64,000 nucleotides of DNA from Bradyrhizobium sp. 132 (GTDB lineage Bacteria; Pseudomonadota; Alphaproteobacteria; Rhizobiales; Xanthobacteraceae), in assembly GCF_023074185.1 (NCBI RefSeq), contig NZ_JADPKY010000027.1, positions 21,001 to 85,000 of the forward strand. The letters are read 5' to 3'. Of the stretch, positions 25,920-35,226 are shown in pieces (positions within the stretch are counted from its first letter, which is position 1; the number at the start of each line of letters is the position of its first letter). A program made the translations under genes and the position numbers. The notes under the pieces are model-generated. The model ran no database searches. It was not told the DNA's origin and saw only the letters and a program-made list of their open reading frames with translations.

Positions 25920-26869
25920 TGACGACGTTGCTGATTGCCGAAAACGAACAGGAGGTCCTCAAGGACTCCACCAACAAGGCGCTGACCGCAGCTTCCCAGC
26001 TCGGCGGTGACGTCCACGTGCTGGTTGCCGGCGGCGGGCAGGGCACCAAGGCTGCGGCGGATACTGCCGCGAAGCTTGCCGGAGTCGCCAAGGTGCTCGT
26101 CGCCGAGGGCGACCTCTACGCGCACGATCTTGCCGAGCCGCTGGCCGCCCTGATCGTCTCGCTGGCCCCGTCCTATGACGCGTTCGTCGCTCCCGCGACT
26201 TCGCGCTTCAAGAACGTGATGCCGCGCGTCGCCGCGCTGCTCGACGTCATGCAGGTCTCGGAGATCACCAAGGTGGTCGCCCCCGACACCTATGAGCGCC
26301 CGATCTATGCCGGCAACGCCATCCAGACGGTGAAGTCGAAGGACGCCAAGAAGGTCATCACGGTGCGCACCTCCACCTTCGCTGCGGCGGGTGAAGGCGG
26401 CAACGCGTCGGTCGAAAGCGTCGCAGCGGCCGCCGATCCGGGCCTGTCGTCCTTCGTCGGCGAGGAAGTCGCCAAGAGCGACCGTCCGGAGCTGACCTCG
26501 GCCAAGATCATCGTTTCCGGTGGTCGTGCCATGCAGAGCCGTGAGAACTTCGCAAAGTACATCGAGCCGCTCGCCGACAAGCTCGGCGCCGGCGTCGGCG
26601 CTTCGCGGGCGGCGGTGGATGCCGGCTATGCGCCCAACGACTGGCAGGTCGGCCAGACCGGCAAGGTCGTGGCCCCCGAGCTTTATGTCGCGATCGGCAT
26701 TTCAGGCGCGATCCAGCATCTGGCCGGTATGAAAGACTCCAAGGTGATCGTCGCGATCAACAAGGACGAGGACGCGCCAATCTTCCAGGTTGCCGATTAC
26801 GGCCTGGTCGCTGACCTCTACCAGGCGGTTCCGGAGCTGACGGCCGAACTCGGCAAGCTCGGCAAGTAA
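25919..26869 (+). CDS. etfA: Electron transfer flavoprotein alpha subunit
   Basis: 316-residue ETF alpha subunit. The C-terminal FAD-binding domain shows [25 protein letters not shown] and [12 protein letters not shown], all usual. Its ATG overlaps the etfB stop (TGATG). The operon ends with a strong terminator. The presence of 3-hydroxybutyryl-CoA dehydrogenase just downstream fits a beta-oxidation/PHB context. Confidence 0.97.
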   Translation: MTTLLIAENEQEVLKDSTNKALTAASQLGGDVHVLVAGGGQGTKAAADTAAKLAGVAKVLVAEGDLYAHDLAEPLAALIVSLAPSYDAFVAPATSRFKNVMPRVAALLDVMQVSEITKVVAPDTYERPIYAGNAIQTVKSKDAKKVITVRTSTFAAAGEGGNASVESVAAAADPGLSSFVGEEVAKSDRPELTSAKIIVSGGRAMQSRENFAKYIEPLADKLGAGVGASRAAVDAGYAPNDWQVGQTGKVVAPELYVAIGISGAIQHLAGMKDSKVIVAINKDEDAPIFQVADYGLVADLYQAVPELTAELGKLGK

Positions 26870-26880
26870 AACGCGTAAAA

Positions 26881-26919
26881 ACACCGGCCGGAGGTATAAA
26901 CTCCGGCCGGTGTTGCTTT
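26881..26919 (+). terminator. Intrinsic terminator of etfBA
   Basis: Perfect 13-bp stem ACACCGGCCGGAG (26881-26893) with its complement (26901-26913), loop GTATAAA, followed by TGCTTTTT. Confidence 0.92.
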
Positions 26920-26985
26920 TTGAGGCGTTTTCTTTGGCGTGGGGCACGCCTTCGAAGCGATCCAATCTAGGTTTCGAGGCAGGAT

Positions 26986-27017
26986 TCTGATCTAATCGAG
27001 TTTCTGATTAAATCAGA
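26986..27017. promoter_or_regulatory. Candidate operator upstream of hbd
   Basis: A perfect 7-bp-arm palindrome TCTGATT-A-AATCAGA (27003-27017), with a degenerate relative, TCTGATCTAATC, about 17 bp upstream (26986-26997). It ends 61 bp before the 3-hydroxybutyryl-CoA dehydrogenase start. No regulator gene is adjacent. Confidence 0.45.
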
Positions 27018-27078
27018 CTTCCCGGCTCAGGGGATAGGCAGGCGCGGTTAGCAGCGCGCCGTTCCGGTGGATGATATT

Positions 27079-27960
27079 ATGGCGGCAGTAATCAAGAAGG
27101 TCGGCGTGATCGGCGCTGGGCAGATGGGCAGTGGCATCGCGCATGTCGCTGCGCTGGCCGGTTTCGACGTCGTGCTCAACGACATTTCGGCCGACCGCCT
27201 CAAGTCAGGCATGGCCACGATCAACGGCAATTTGGCGCGCCAGGTCTCCAAGAAGGCCGTCAGCGAGGACGACAAAGCCACGGCGATGGCGCGTATCGTG
27301 GCCGGCGAGAAGCTGGACGATCTCGCGGACTGCGATCTCGTGATCGAGACCGCGGTCGAGAAGGAAGAGGTCAAGCGCAAGATTTTCCACGAGCTCTGTG
27401 CGGTGTTGAAGCCGGAGGCGATCGTCGCCTCCGATACCTCCTCGATCTCGATCACGCGGCTTGCCGCCGCCACCGACCGGCCCGAGCGCTTCATCGGCAT
27501 TCACTTCATGAATCCGGTGCCGCTGATGGAGCTGGTGGAGCTGATCCGCGGCATCGCCACCGACGACCACACCTTCGAGGCGTCCAAGGAATTCGTCGCC
27601 AAGCTCGGCAAGCAGGTCGCGGTCTCCGAGGATTTCCCGGCCTTCATCGTCAACCGCATCCTGCTGCCGATGATCAACGAGGCGATTTACACGCTGTACG
27701 AAGGCGTGGGTAACGTCGAGGCGATCGACGCGGCGATGAAGCTCGGGGCGCATCATCCGATGGGCCCGCTGGAGCTCGCCGATTTCATCGGCCTCGATAC
27801 CTGTCTGTCCATCATGCAGGTGCTGCACGAGGGTCTCGCCGACTCCAAATATCGTCCGTGCCCGCTGCTGGTGAAATACGTCGAGGCGGGCTGGCTCGGC
27901 CGCAAGACCCAGCGCGGCTTCTACGACTACCGCGGCGCTAAGCCGGTTCCGACAAGGTAG
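27079..27960 (+). CDS. 3-hydroxybutyryl-CoA dehydrogenase
   Basis: 293-residue short-form 3-hydroxyacyl-CoA dehydrogenase. N-terminal Rossmann motif G-V-I-G-A-G-Q-M-G-S-G-I-A, then D-T-S-S-I-S-I-T-R-L-A and the catalytic His in G-I-H-F-M-N-P-V, with the Glu/Asn pair (F-I-V-N-R-I-L-L-P) and C-terminal dimerisation domain G-P-L-E-L-A-D-F-I-G-L-D. It oxidises (S)-3-hydroxybutyryl-CoA to acetoacetyl-CoA with NAD(P). A GTG four codons upstream (27067) is possible; ATG 27079 gives the usual start M-A-A-V-I-K-K. Confidence 0.93.
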   Translation: MAAVIKKVGVIGAGQMGSGIAHVAALAGFDVVLNDISADRLKSGMATINGNLARQVSKKAVSEDDKATAMARIVAGEKLDDLADCDLVIETAVEKEEVKRKIFHELCAVLKPEAIVASDTSSISITRLAAATDRPERFIGIHFMNPVPLMELVELIRGIATDDHTFEASKEFVAKLGKQVAVSEDFPAFIVNRILLPMINEAIYTLYEGVGNVEAIDAAMKLGAHHPMGPLELADFIGLDTCLSIMQVLHEGLADSKYRPCPLLVKYVEAGWLGRKTQRGFYDYRGAKPVPTR

Positions 27961-27968
27961 AGGGGTCT

Positions 27969-28092
27969 TGTGCCCTGGACGCAGCGCGAAGCGCTGCAGG
28001 CCGGGAGCCCAGAGGCCGCGTGCAGGCTGAAGCATGGATCCCGGCTCTGCGTCGCGTCATAGCATGCCGCGCCGCGTCCGGGACACGGGCAC
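27969..28092. repeat. Imperfect palindromic repeat (family C)
   Basis: Outer arms TGTGCCCTGGACGCAGCGC (27969-27987) and GCGCCGCGTCCGGGACACGG-type (about 28069-28088) are imperfect reverse complements, with further internal GC-rich pairing. This is another dispersed Bradyrhizobium-type palindrome, filling the gap between the dehydrogenase gene and the YjfB-like gene. Confidence 0.55.
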
Positions 28093-28180
28093 CGCCCATC
28101 CTGCCTGCATCCGCTTCGTGACAATTCATGTCGCGTTAACCGCTCGCCTCTAGGTTACGCCCAGTACGAGGGTTCGCGTA

Positions 28181-28375
28181 ATGGACATGATGGCAATGGT
28201 CAGCAGCATGCTGGCCGCTCAGCAAGGCGCGCTGCAGTCGAATATCTCGGCGACGCTGATGAAGCAGAGCGCGGATGCAGAGAAATCCACCGTCCTGACG
28301 CTGCTCGGCGCCGGACAACCTTCGCTCGCCAATGTCGGTGCCGGCGTCGGCGGCAATCTCAATATTTCCGCCTAG
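28181..28375 (+). CDS. YjfB-like putative motility protein
   Basis: 64 residues, resembling the YjfB_motility family: hydrophobic/Met-rich start (M-D-M-M-A-M-V), a helix with Q-Q-G-A-L-Q and L-M-K-Q-S, and a short C-terminal Gly-rich tail. Function is not established; no flagellar genes are in the window. GAGGG lies before the ATG. The stop overlaps the convergent tlpA stop. Confidence 0.7.
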   Translation: MDMMAMVSSMLAAQQGALQSNISATLMKQSADAEKSTVLTLLGAGQPSLANVGAGVGGNLNISA

Positions 28376-29073
28376 AATGCCGCGGCCGCCTTGCCCGTCG
28401 CTGCCCGGATCAGCTTGAGCGCGTCCTCGCTTGCCCATTCCGCCGGTCCCGCGATCGTCGCGATCTCGCAACCTTGCGGGTCGACCAACACCGAGGTTGG
28501 CATGCCCAGCGCCCGGCCTATCGCCTTAAGATCCTGAAAAACCTTGGCTTTCTGATCGTTGAAATAGCCGAGCCGGGTCAGGCTGGCCTCCTTCAGGAAG
28601 GTCTTGGGCTTCTCGGAGTCGCGGGTGTCGATATTGATCGCCACCACCTCGAAATTGGGGCCCGAAAGCTTGCCCTGAAGCTCGTCCAGCGCCGGCATCT
28701 CCTTGCGGCAGGGCACACACCAGGTGGCCCAGAGATTTACCAGAAGCGTCTTGCCGCGGAAGTCGGACAGCTTCTTCGGCTTGCCGTCGGCGTCTTCGAA
28801 GGCGAGGTCCGGCAGTTTCAACGGCGCGCTCGCCATGGTCAGGGCCGCCAGCTCGCCATGGGCGAGGGGGGCGATCCTCGAGGCCGTCGCCACGGCCGCC
28901 CGACAGGCCGGATCGCCGGATGGAGCCCGGCTCAGGCCCAGCCCGTACAGCGCAGCAAAGCCTGCCAGGCCCCCGACCACCACGGTGGCGATGACGACGG
29001 GGATCCGGCGCGTGGCTAACCGCGCTTTCCTTGAGTCGAGCATGTCGTTGGGGTCGAGCATATCGTTTGTCAT
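28372..29073 (-). CDS. tlpA: Thiol:disulfide interchange protein TlpA
   Basis: 233 residues. An N-terminal membrane anchor (about 25-45) holds a periplasmic thioredoxin domain with redox motif W-C-V-P-C at about 118-122 and cis-Pro M-P-T-S. The sequence around F-R-G-K-T-L-L-V-N-L-W-A-T-W-C and the second Cys pair (D-P-A-C…D-P-Q-G-C-E) match B. japonicum TlpA, which reduces the copper-centre assembly proteins for cytochrome aa3 oxidase (known). Starts at 29073 or 29043 (M-L-D-S-R-K) are both possible. Divergent from argH. Confidence 0.95.
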   Translation of the reverse strand: MTNDMLDPNDMLDSRKARLATRRIPVVIATVVVGGLAGFAALYGLGLSRAPSGDPACRAAVATASRIAPLAHGELAALTMASAPLKLPDLAFEDADGKPKKLSDFRGKTLLVNLWATWCVPCRKEMPALDELQGKLSGPNFEVVAINIDTRDSEKPKTFLKEASLTRLGYFNDQKAKVFQDLKAIGRALGMPTSVLVDPQGCEIATIAGPAEWASEDALKLIRAATGKAAAAF

Positions 29074-29167
29074 CCGGTCGCAGATATGGCTATCAGAGGC
29101 CTCTTAATACGGCTGGCAGCAGTCAGCAAACGTGCGGCGGCGACAGGCAAGGCGTGAGCAGGCGATC

Positions 29168-30565
29168 ATGAGCAACAAGATGTGGGGCGGCCGGTTCTCG
29201 GAACGTCCCGACGAGATCATGGAAGAGATCAACGTCTCCATAGACGTCGATCGTCACCTCTTTGCCCAGGACATTGCCGCGTCCAAGGCCCACGCCGCGA
29301 TGCTTGCCGCACAGGGCATCATCACGGCCTCTGATGCGAAAAATATCGGCAAGGGTCTAGACACGATTTTGTCAGAGATCGGCAAGGGCAGCTTCGAATT
29401 CAAGCGTGCGCTCGAGGACATTCACATGAATGTCGAGAGCCGCCTGTCCGAGCTGATTGGCCCGGCCGCCGGCCGTCTCCACACCGCGCGCTCGCGCAAC
29501 GATCAGGTCGCGACTGATTTCCGTCTCTATGTCCGCGATGTTCTCGATGCGACCGACGCCGCGCTCGCCGCGTTCCAACAGGCGCTGGTGGAGCGCGCGC
29601 TGGAGCATGCCGGAACGGTCATGCCCGGCTTCACTCATCTGCAGACCGCGCAGCCCGTGACCTTCGGTCATCATCTGCTCGCTTATGTCGAGATGGCCGC
29701 GCGCGATCGCGGCCGTTTCCAGGATGCGCGCAAGCGGCTCAACGAATCTCCGCTCGGAGCTGCCGCGCTCGCCGGCACCTCATTCCCGATCGATCGGCAC
29801 GCCACGGCGAAGGCGCTCGGTTTTGATCGTCCGATGGCGAATTCGCTCGATGCGGTTTCCGATCGCGACTTCGTGCTGGAGACGCTGTCGGCGGCCTCGA
29901 TCTGCGCCGTGCACATGTCGCGCTTTGCCGAGGAGATCGTGATCTGGACCTCGCCGCTGGTGGGCATGATCCGCCTCAGCGACAAGTTCACCACCGGATC
30001 TTCGATCATGCCGCAGAAGCGGAATCCTGACGCCGCCGAGCTGGTGCGCGCCAAGACCGGCCGCGTCATCGGCGCGCTCAACGGCCTGCTGATCGTGATG
30101 AAGGGTCTGCCGCTCGCCTATCAAAAGGACATGCAGGAGGACAAGCAGGGCGCCATGGAAGGCTTCGCCGCGCTGTCGCTCGCGATCCGCGCCATGACCG
30201 GCATGGTCCGCGATCTCGTCCCCGATGAAGCGAAGATGAAGCTTGCTGCAGGCGAAGGCTACGCCACCGCGACCGACCTTGCCGACTGGCTGGTGCGGAC
30301 GCTGAAGATGCCGTTCCGCGAGGCCCACCACGTCACCGGCCGCATCGTCGCGAAAGCCGCCGAGGGCGGCGTGGCGCTGCACGAACTGCCGCTGAGGGAG
30401 ATGCAGGCGATCGAACCTGACATCACGAAAGACGTGCTCGGCGTGCTCTCGGTCGAATCGTCGGTGAAGAGCCGGACCAGCTTTGGCGGCACCGCGCCGA
30501 AGAACGTGGCATCGCAGGCCAAGGCCTGGCTGAAGCGGTTGGAAAAAGAGCGAAAATTGGGCTGA
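29168..30565 (+). CDS. argH: Argininosuccinate lyase
   Basis: 465 residues; cleaves argininosuccinate to arginine and fumarate. Start [10 protein letters not shown], the [10 protein letters not shown] region, and the signature [12 protein letters not shown] with the catalytic Ser are all present. The ATG at 29168 is chosen over an upstream in-frame start. First gene of an argH, lptM-like, lysA series. Confidence 0.97.
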   Translation: MSNKMWGGRFSERPDEIMEEINVSIDVDRHLFAQDIAASKAHAAMLAAQGIITASDAKNIGKGLDTILSEIGKGSFEFKRALEDIHMNVESRLSELIGPAAGRLHTARSRNDQVATDFRLYVRDVLDATDAALAAFQQALVERALEHAGTVMPGFTHLQTAQPVTFGHHLLAYVEMAARDRGRFQDARKRLNESPLGAAALAGTSFPIDRHATAKALGFDRPMANSLDAVSDRDFVLETLSAASICAVHMSRFAEEIVIWTSPLVGMIRLSDKFTTGSSIMPQKRNPDAAELVRAKTGRVIGALNGLLIVMKGLPLAYQKDMQEDKQGAMEGFAALSLAIRAMTGMVRDLVPDEAKMKLAAGEGYATATDLADWLVRTLKMPFREAHHVTGRIVAKAAEGGVALHELPLREMQAIEPDITKDVLGVLSVESSVKSRTSFGGTAPKNVASQAKAWLKRLEKERKLG

Positions 30566-30657
30566 GGGGCAAAATTTCGCTTATGTTTCATGGTCATCCG
30601 GCTCTCGCCAGAGCGCGCCAATCTCTGTATGGTGCGCCGCATAGTGGGGATTTCGTC

Positions 30658-30948
30658 GTGACGTCAAAGTTTCGCCCGGCCGGCTCGGGGTGGGCCATCA
30701 TTGTCTTGAGCCTGACGGCGCTCGCGCTTGCCGGCTGTGGCCGCAAGGGCCCGCTGGATCTGCCGCCGACCGCCTCCAGCGCGTCCACGGCCAACGTCGC
30801 GCCGCCGACCGACACCGAGACCGAAGCCCAGAAGACGCCGAGCGTGTTCAATCCCACCTACGGTGCGGACGCCGCGCCGGCGGCGACCAAGGGCAAAAAG
30901 AGACCGTTCATCCTCGACCCGCTCCTGGACGAAAGACCCAGCCGATAG
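30658..30948 (+). CDS. LptM-like small lipoprotein
   Basis: 96-residue lipoprotein. A hydrophobic signal ends in the lipobox L-A-L-A-G-C, followed by G-R-K-G-P-L-D-L-P, the conserved start of LptM/YifL (LPS-transport assembly factor) and its alphaproteobacterial relatives; the rest is a Pro/Thr/Ala-rich tail. GTG start with GGGGA about 8 bases upstream. It lies between argH and lysA, the usual place for this lipoprotein in alphaproteobacteria, as I remember it. Confidence 0.82.
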   Translation: MTSKFRPAGSGWAIIVLSLTALALAGCGRKGPLDLPPTASSASTANVAPPTDTETEAQKTPSVFNPTYGADAAPAATKGKKRPFILDPLLDERPSR

Positions 30949-30971
30949 GCTGGAGCAACCGAGCCAACGCC

Positions 30972-32237
30972 ATGAACCATTTCGACTATCGCAACGGCGT
31001 GCTGCACGCCGAGGCGGTGAACCTGTCCGAGCTGGCTGCAACCGTCGGCACGCCGTTCTATTGCTATTCGACCGCAACGCTTGAGCGGCACTATCGCGTT
31101 TTCACCGACGCCTTCGCCGGCGAGAAGGTGCTGGTCTGCTACGCCATGAAGGCGAACTCCAACCAGTCGGTGCTGCGCACGCTGGCCAAGCTGGGGGCCG
31201 GCGCGGACGTGGTCTCCGGCGGCGAATTGAAGCGCGCGCTGGCCGCCGGCATCCCGGCAAGCAAGATCCTGTTCTCCGGCGTCGGCAAGACGGAAGACGA
31301 GCTACGAGCGGCGCTGGCCGCCGACATCCTCTGCCTCAACGTCGAATCCGAGCCCGAGCTCGAGCTGCTGTCGCGGCTCGCGACCGAGGCGGGCAAGACC
31401 GCGCGCATCTCGATCCGCGTCAATCCTGATGTCGATGCCGGCACGCACGCAAAGATTTCGACCGGCAAGTCCGAGAACAAGTTCGGCATCCCTATCGCCT
31501 ATGCCCGCGAGGTCTATGCGCGCGCCGCGAAGCTGCCGGGCATCGAGGTCACAGGTACCGACGTGCATATCGGCAGCCAGATCACCGACCTCTCCAAGAT
31601 GGAGATCGCGTTCCGCATCCTCTCCGAATTCGTGCAGACGCTGCGCGCCGACGGCCACAACATCTCGCATGTCGATTTCGGCGGCGGTCTCGGCATTCCC
31701 TATTACATGGATCGCGAGGCGCCGCCGGCGCCGGACGTCTATGCCGCCATGGTCAAGCGCGTCAGCCACAATCTCGGCTGCACGCTGATGTTCGAGCCGG
31801 GCCGGATGATCGTCGGCAATGCCGGCATCCTCGTCGCCAAGGTCATCTATGTGAAGCACGGTGACGGCAAGAACTTCGTCATCATCGACGCCGCCATGAA
31901 CGATTTGATCCGTCCGACACTGTATGAAGCCCATCACGACATTTTGCCGGTGACACAGCCGGCGAAGGGCGCGGCCACGATCGCGGCTGACGTCGTCGGC
32001 CCGGTCTGTGAGACCGGCGACTACATCGCCCTCGATCGCACTTTGCCGACGCCGAAGCCTGGCGATCTCCTCGCCATCATGACCGCAGGCGCCTACGGCG
32101 CGGTGCAGGCCGGCACCTACAACACGCGGCCGCTGGTGCCCGAGGTGCTGGTGAAGGGCGATCAATTCGCCGTCGTGCGTCCGCGCATCGAGGTCGAGCA
32201 GCTGATCGCGATGGATACGCCGGCGCCGTGGCTGTGA
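30972..32237 (+). CDS. lysA: Diaminopimelate decarboxylase
   Basis: 421-residue fold-III PLP enzyme making lysine from meso-diaminopimelate. The PLP Lys is in V-C-Y-A-M-K-A-N; H-I-G-S-Q, F-G-G-G-L-G-I and G-P-V-C-E-T-G-D follow, and Y-G-A-V-Q is near the C-terminus. Begins 23 bp after the lipoprotein gene and is cotranscribed with it. Confidence 0.97.
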   Translation: MNHFDYRNGVLHAEAVNLSELAATVGTPFYCYSTATLERHYRVFTDAFAGEKVLVCYAMKANSNQSVLRTLAKLGAGADVVSGGELKRALAAGIPASKILFSGVGKTEDELRAALAADILCLNVESEPELELLSRLATEAGKTARISIRVNPDVDAGTHAKISTGKSENKFGIPIAYAREVYARAAKLPGIEVTGTDVHIGSQITDLSKMEIAFRILSEFVQTLRADGHNISHVDFGGGLGIPYYMDREAPPAPDVYAAMVKRVSHNLGCTLMFEPGRMIVGNAGILVAKVIYVKHGDGKNFVIIDAAMNDLIRPTLYEAHHDILPVTQPAKGAATIAADVVGPVCETGDYIALDRTLPTPKPGDLLAIMTAGAYGAVQAGTYNTRPLVPEVLVKGDQFAVVRPRIEVEQLIAMDTPAPWL

Positions 32238-32261
32238 GCATCACGTCGGCGCCTTGCGCCC

Positions 32262-32290
32262 GATGAACGCGGACACCGTCCGCGCTCATC
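32262..32290. terminator. Hairpin between convergent genes
   Basis: Stem GATGA-CGCGGAC (32262-32274, one mismatch) with its complement to 32290, loop ACC. It lies between the convergent lysA and SRPBCC genes. No T-tract follows on the plus strand, so termination efficiency is uncertain. Confidence 0.5.
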
Positions 32291-32310
32291 CAGCCGGCTG
32301 GGCGTCCGGC

Positions 32311-32829
32311 CTACTTCTTGAACTTGTCCCTGATCGAGGCGAGGCCGGAATCGTAGACCCCGCTCAGGGCGTCGATCGCGTCCTTCTCCTTGCCGGGAAC
32401 GGGCGTATAGATTCCGGTCCAGGTCACCACCGATACCGCCTCGCCCCTCGCGGTGACTTTGATGGTCGACTTGTACTGGCTCACCGGCAACGGGCTGGTC
32501 AGGAATGCGTAGGAATAGCTGTAGCTTCTGTCGTCGCGCCCGGTCTGCGCCTCGACGAACGCGGCCTTTCCGTCCTTGGTCACGAGCGTTCGGGTCGGCG
32601 GCGATTTGCCGTCCTCGATGCACATGCCGACCGGCGGCAGCCAGTCCTTGATCGCGCAGAATGGACCGATGACAGACCACACCTCGGCCGCTGCGCCGCT
32701 GACCTCAATGCTGCGCGTCAGGTTGGCTGCGGAAGCCGGCATCACGGCGGCGCTAAGGCCGATCACGCAAATCGCCGCCTTGCTTAGCGAGGCAAGGGGT
32801 CTGAACGCCGCTGAAACGTGCTTCTTCAT
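32311..32829 (-). CDS. Secreted SRPBCC-domain protein
   Basis: 172 residues with a signal peptide (basic start M-K-K-H, cleavage near A-S-A-A-N) and a START/SRPBCC-type lipid-binding fold: S-I-E-V-S-G-A-A-A-E-V-W-S-V-I-G-P-F at the start, then the usual strands and a C-terminal helix. It should bind a hydrophobic ligand in the periplasm; the ligand is unknown. The start at 32829 has GGAGA upstream. Divergent from a HxlR regulator, which may control it. Confidence 0.8.
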   Translation of the reverse strand: MKKHVSAAFRPLASLSKAAICVIGLSAAVMPASAANLTRSIEVSGAAAEVWSVIGPFCAIKDWLPPVGMCIEDGKSPPTRTLVTKDGKAAFVEAQTGRDDRSYSYSYAFLTSPLPVSQYKSTIKVTARGEAVSVVTWTGIYTPVPGKEKDAIDALSGVYDSGLASIRDKFKK

Positions 32830-32916
32830 ATCAATCTCCGTTGTCTGATGGACCGCGACGGCGGCCGGTCTGGATTGCAATGCCGGTCGGATAGACGATG
32901 CCCGCCGTCCGCGGCC

Positions 32917-32956
32917 AGTTCAGCAAATGAACCGAGCGCAATACAGAATCTGAACT
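32917..32956. promoter_or_regulatory. Candidate operator in divergent promoter region
   Basis: Inverted repeat AGTTCAG (32917-32923) and CTGAACT (32950-32956), 7-bp perfect arms with centres 33 bp apart, about three helical turns. Located between the divergent SRPBCC and HxlR genes. Confidence 0.4.
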
Positions 32957-33012
32957 AGGAAGCCGCGCGCATCGGCACTAAGGTTCCGCTCTCGCTTGTC
33001 ATGGAGGCCCGC

Positions 33013-33711
33013 ATGACCATCGGCAGCTACAGGCAGTTCTGTCCGGTCGCGATGGCGGCCGAGATATTATGCACGCGCTGGACCGTCGTGCTGCTACGTG
33101 AACTCGTCGCCGGCTCGACCCGGTTCAACGAGTTGCGCCGCGGCGTTCCGCGCATGTCGCCTGCGCTGCTTTCGCAGCGCCTGAAGGAGCTCGAAGCCGC
33201 AGGCATCGTCATCCGCCAGCCGTCGGCTTCCGAGCGCGGCGTGATCGAGTATCAGCTGACCGCCGCCGGACGCGAACTCGGTCCCATCGTCGAGGCGTTC
33301 GGCATCTGGGGGCAGCGCCGCATCGAATCGGATCTGTCGCTTCAGCATCTCGATGTCCAGCTGCTGATGTGGGACATGCGGCGGAATCTGAACACGACTC
33401 CGATGCCGAGCCGCCGCAGCGTGCTGCAGTTCGCCTATCCGGAATTGCCCTCAACGCAGCGATTGTGGTGGCTGATTGTCGATCCCGACGACAGCGTCGA
33501 CCTCTGCTCGATTGATCCCGGTTTCGACGTCGATCTTTACGTGTCGGTTGATCTGCGCACCATGACGGCGATCTGGATGGGGCTCGATACCGTGCGCGCG
33601 GCCATCGCCAGCCGGCGGATGCTGCTTACCGGCGAACGGCAGCTTGCCGCAGCCATGCAAAGCTGGCTGGGCCTCAGCCCGTTCGCCAAGGAACGCAAGC
33701 TGGCGAGCTGA
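33013..33711 (+). CDS. HxlR-family regulator
   Basis: 232 residues. The N-terminal winged-helix of the HxlR family is clear (C-P-V-A-M-A-A-E-I-L-C-T-R-W-T-V-V-L-L-R-E-L, then R-F-N-E-L-R-R-G-V-P-R-M-S-P). The extra 120 C-terminal residues resemble the SCP2-like domain of longer HxlR proteins. Of two in-frame ATGs, GGAGG (33003-33007) sits 5 bases before the second at 33013, and overlaps the first (33001), so the second is chosen. Confidence 0.88.
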   Translation: MTIGSYRQFCPVAMAAEILCTRWTVVLLRELVAGSTRFNELRRGVPRMSPALLSQRLKELEAAGIVIRQPSASERGVIEYQLTAAGRELGPIVEAFGIWGQRRIESDLSLQHLDVQLLMWDMRRNLNTTPMPSRRSVLQFAYPELPSTQRLWWLIVDPDDSVDLCSIDPGFDVDLYVSVDLRTMTAIWMGLDTVRAAIASRRMLLTGERQLAAAMQSWLGLSPFAKERKLAS

Positions 33712-33845
33712 TGCAGGGCGGCTCGATTCAGTATTTATATCGCCCCGCTACAGTTCCCGTACTGGCGAGCCGCCGCCGTGTTCTGGCACCCAAGTCATGC
33801 CCGCCCCTATCAAGGCGGAGCTGAACTCGAGCCAGGAGACACGAC

Positions 33846-34172
33846 ATGACAGCGTATCTGATCGCGGACATTAAAGTGACTGACGGAAAGTGGGTGCCGG
33901 ATTACGCGGCGTCCGTCCACGAACTGGTGCACAAGCACGGCGGCAAATATCTTTCCCGCAGCGGCAACGTGAAAACCCTCGAAGGTGCTCCCCTCGATAC
34001 CTCCCTGATTGCCATCATGTCGTTTCCCACGGCGAAGGCAGCGGAATCCTTCGTGACCGATCCGGCCTATGGCCGCTTCGCCGCGGCGCGACGGGGCGGC
34101 AGCGAGAGCCGCTTCCAGCTGATCGACGACACCGATCTGGCCGGCACGATTCCCTACCTCGCCAAGGCTTGA
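33846..34172 (+). CDS. DUF1330 family protein
   Basis: 108-residue ferredoxin-like-fold protein: M-T-A-Y-L-I-A-D-I-K-V-T-D-G-K, H-G-G-K-Y-L-S-R-S-G, F-P-T-A-K-A-A-E-S-F are usual in DUF1330. Function is not established; such proteins may be dimeric small-molecule binders. GGAGA precedes the ATG. Confidence 0.85.
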   Translation: MTAYLIADIKVTDGKWVPDYAASVHELVHKHGGKYLSRSGNVKTLEGAPLDTSLIAIMSFPTAKAAESFVTDPAYGRFAAARRGGSESRFQLIDDTDLAGTIPYLAKA

Positions 34173-34312
34173 GCCGCATCTTCGTAAGATATCGGACCCG
34201 GCCGCAGGCGCACACCGTGCCCGGCCCACACATAGGCTTCCTTCCACGCTCGATCGACCGAGCCAAGCAGCGCAGCGCAGTGCCAGTCACCAGCGCTGCG
34301 CTTGCGCCGGCG

Positions 34313-35212
34313 CTAGCTGCGGGCGGTTGTCTCGCCAACCACAACACCCGCCTTCTTCTCGATCGGCTTGATCGCCGCGGTGAAATCGGACTCGGCGCCT
34401 TCGGCGCTGATCACGGTCTCCCACAACCGGCCGACCGCATCCGCGACCTCCATCGACAGGCCGAGCTGCTTCATCTCCTCCAGCGCCAGCCGCACGTCCT
34501 TCACCATCAGTCCGGTGGCGAAACCGAAGTCGAACGTTCGCGGCAGCACCACGCGCGGAAATTTGTCGCGGCTCGCGGTGTTCATGCCGGACCCGGCATT
34601 GATGACGTCGATCATCACGGCGGGATCGAGCCCGGCTTTCACGCCCATCACGACGGCTTCCGACGTCGCCACCATCGCGGTTGCCGATAGGAAGTTGTTG
34701 GCGAGCTTCATGGTCTGCGCCGCGCCTGGCTTCTCGCCGATGAAGAACACCTTCCCGATGACGTCGAGCGCGGGCTTGAGCAGTTCGAAGTCTGCTTTCG
34801 GCCCCGAGACCATCACCGCCAGCGTGCCCTTCTCGGCACCACCGACGCCGCCGGAGACAGGGCAGTCGATCTGCACGATGCCATGCTTGGCGAGCAGGCC
34901 GTGAATCTTCGCCGCCATCTGCGAGCCGACGGTGGAGAGATCGATGAAGCGTTTTGCGCGGCTTCCCTCGATCACGCCGTTCGGCCCCGTCGCAACCGCG
35001 AGCGAAGCCTGCAGCGAGGGCAGGCTTGCCATGACTGTCTCGACCTGGTCGGCCACGTCTTTCGGTGATGTCGCAGCGCTGGCGCCGCGCGCCACCAGCT
35101 TGTCGAGGACCTCTTGGCGCGTGTCGAACACGATCAGCTTGTGTCCCGCCTCGATCAGCCGCCGCGCCATCGGGAAACCCATGTTTCCGAGGCCGATGAA
35201 TCCGATGTCCAT
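34313..35212 (-). CDS. 3-hydroxyisobutyrate dehydrogenase-type oxidoreductase
   Basis: 299 residues. The N-terminal NADP-binding motif G-F-I-G-L-G-N-M-G-F-P-M-A is the beta-hydroxyacid dehydrogenase signature, followed by D-C-P-V-S-G-G-V-G-G-A-E-K-G-T-L and the catalytic Lys region K-L-A-N-N-F-L. Possible substrates include 3-hydroxyisobutyrate, tartronate semialdehyde or related acids; not decidable here. AAGGAAAA precedes the ATG. A carboxymuconolactone decarboxylase-like gene lies upstream on the same strand and may be cotranscribed. Confidence 0.88.
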   Translation of the reverse strand: MDIGFIGLGNMGFPMARRLIEAGHKLIVFDTRQEVLDKLVARGASAATSPKDVADQVETVMASLPSLQASLAVATGPNGVIEGSRAKRFIDLSTVGSQMAAKIHGLLAKHGIVQIDCPVSGGVGGAEKGTLAVMVSGPKADFELLKPALDVIGKVFFIGEKPGAAQTMKLANNFLSATAMVATSEAVVMGVKAGLDPAVMIDVINAGSGMNTASRDKFPRVVLPRTFDFGFATGLMVKDVRLALEEMKQLGLSMEVADAVGRLWETVISAEGAESDFTAAIKPIEKKAGVVVGETTARS

Positions 35213-35226
35213 GGTGTTTTCCTTCC

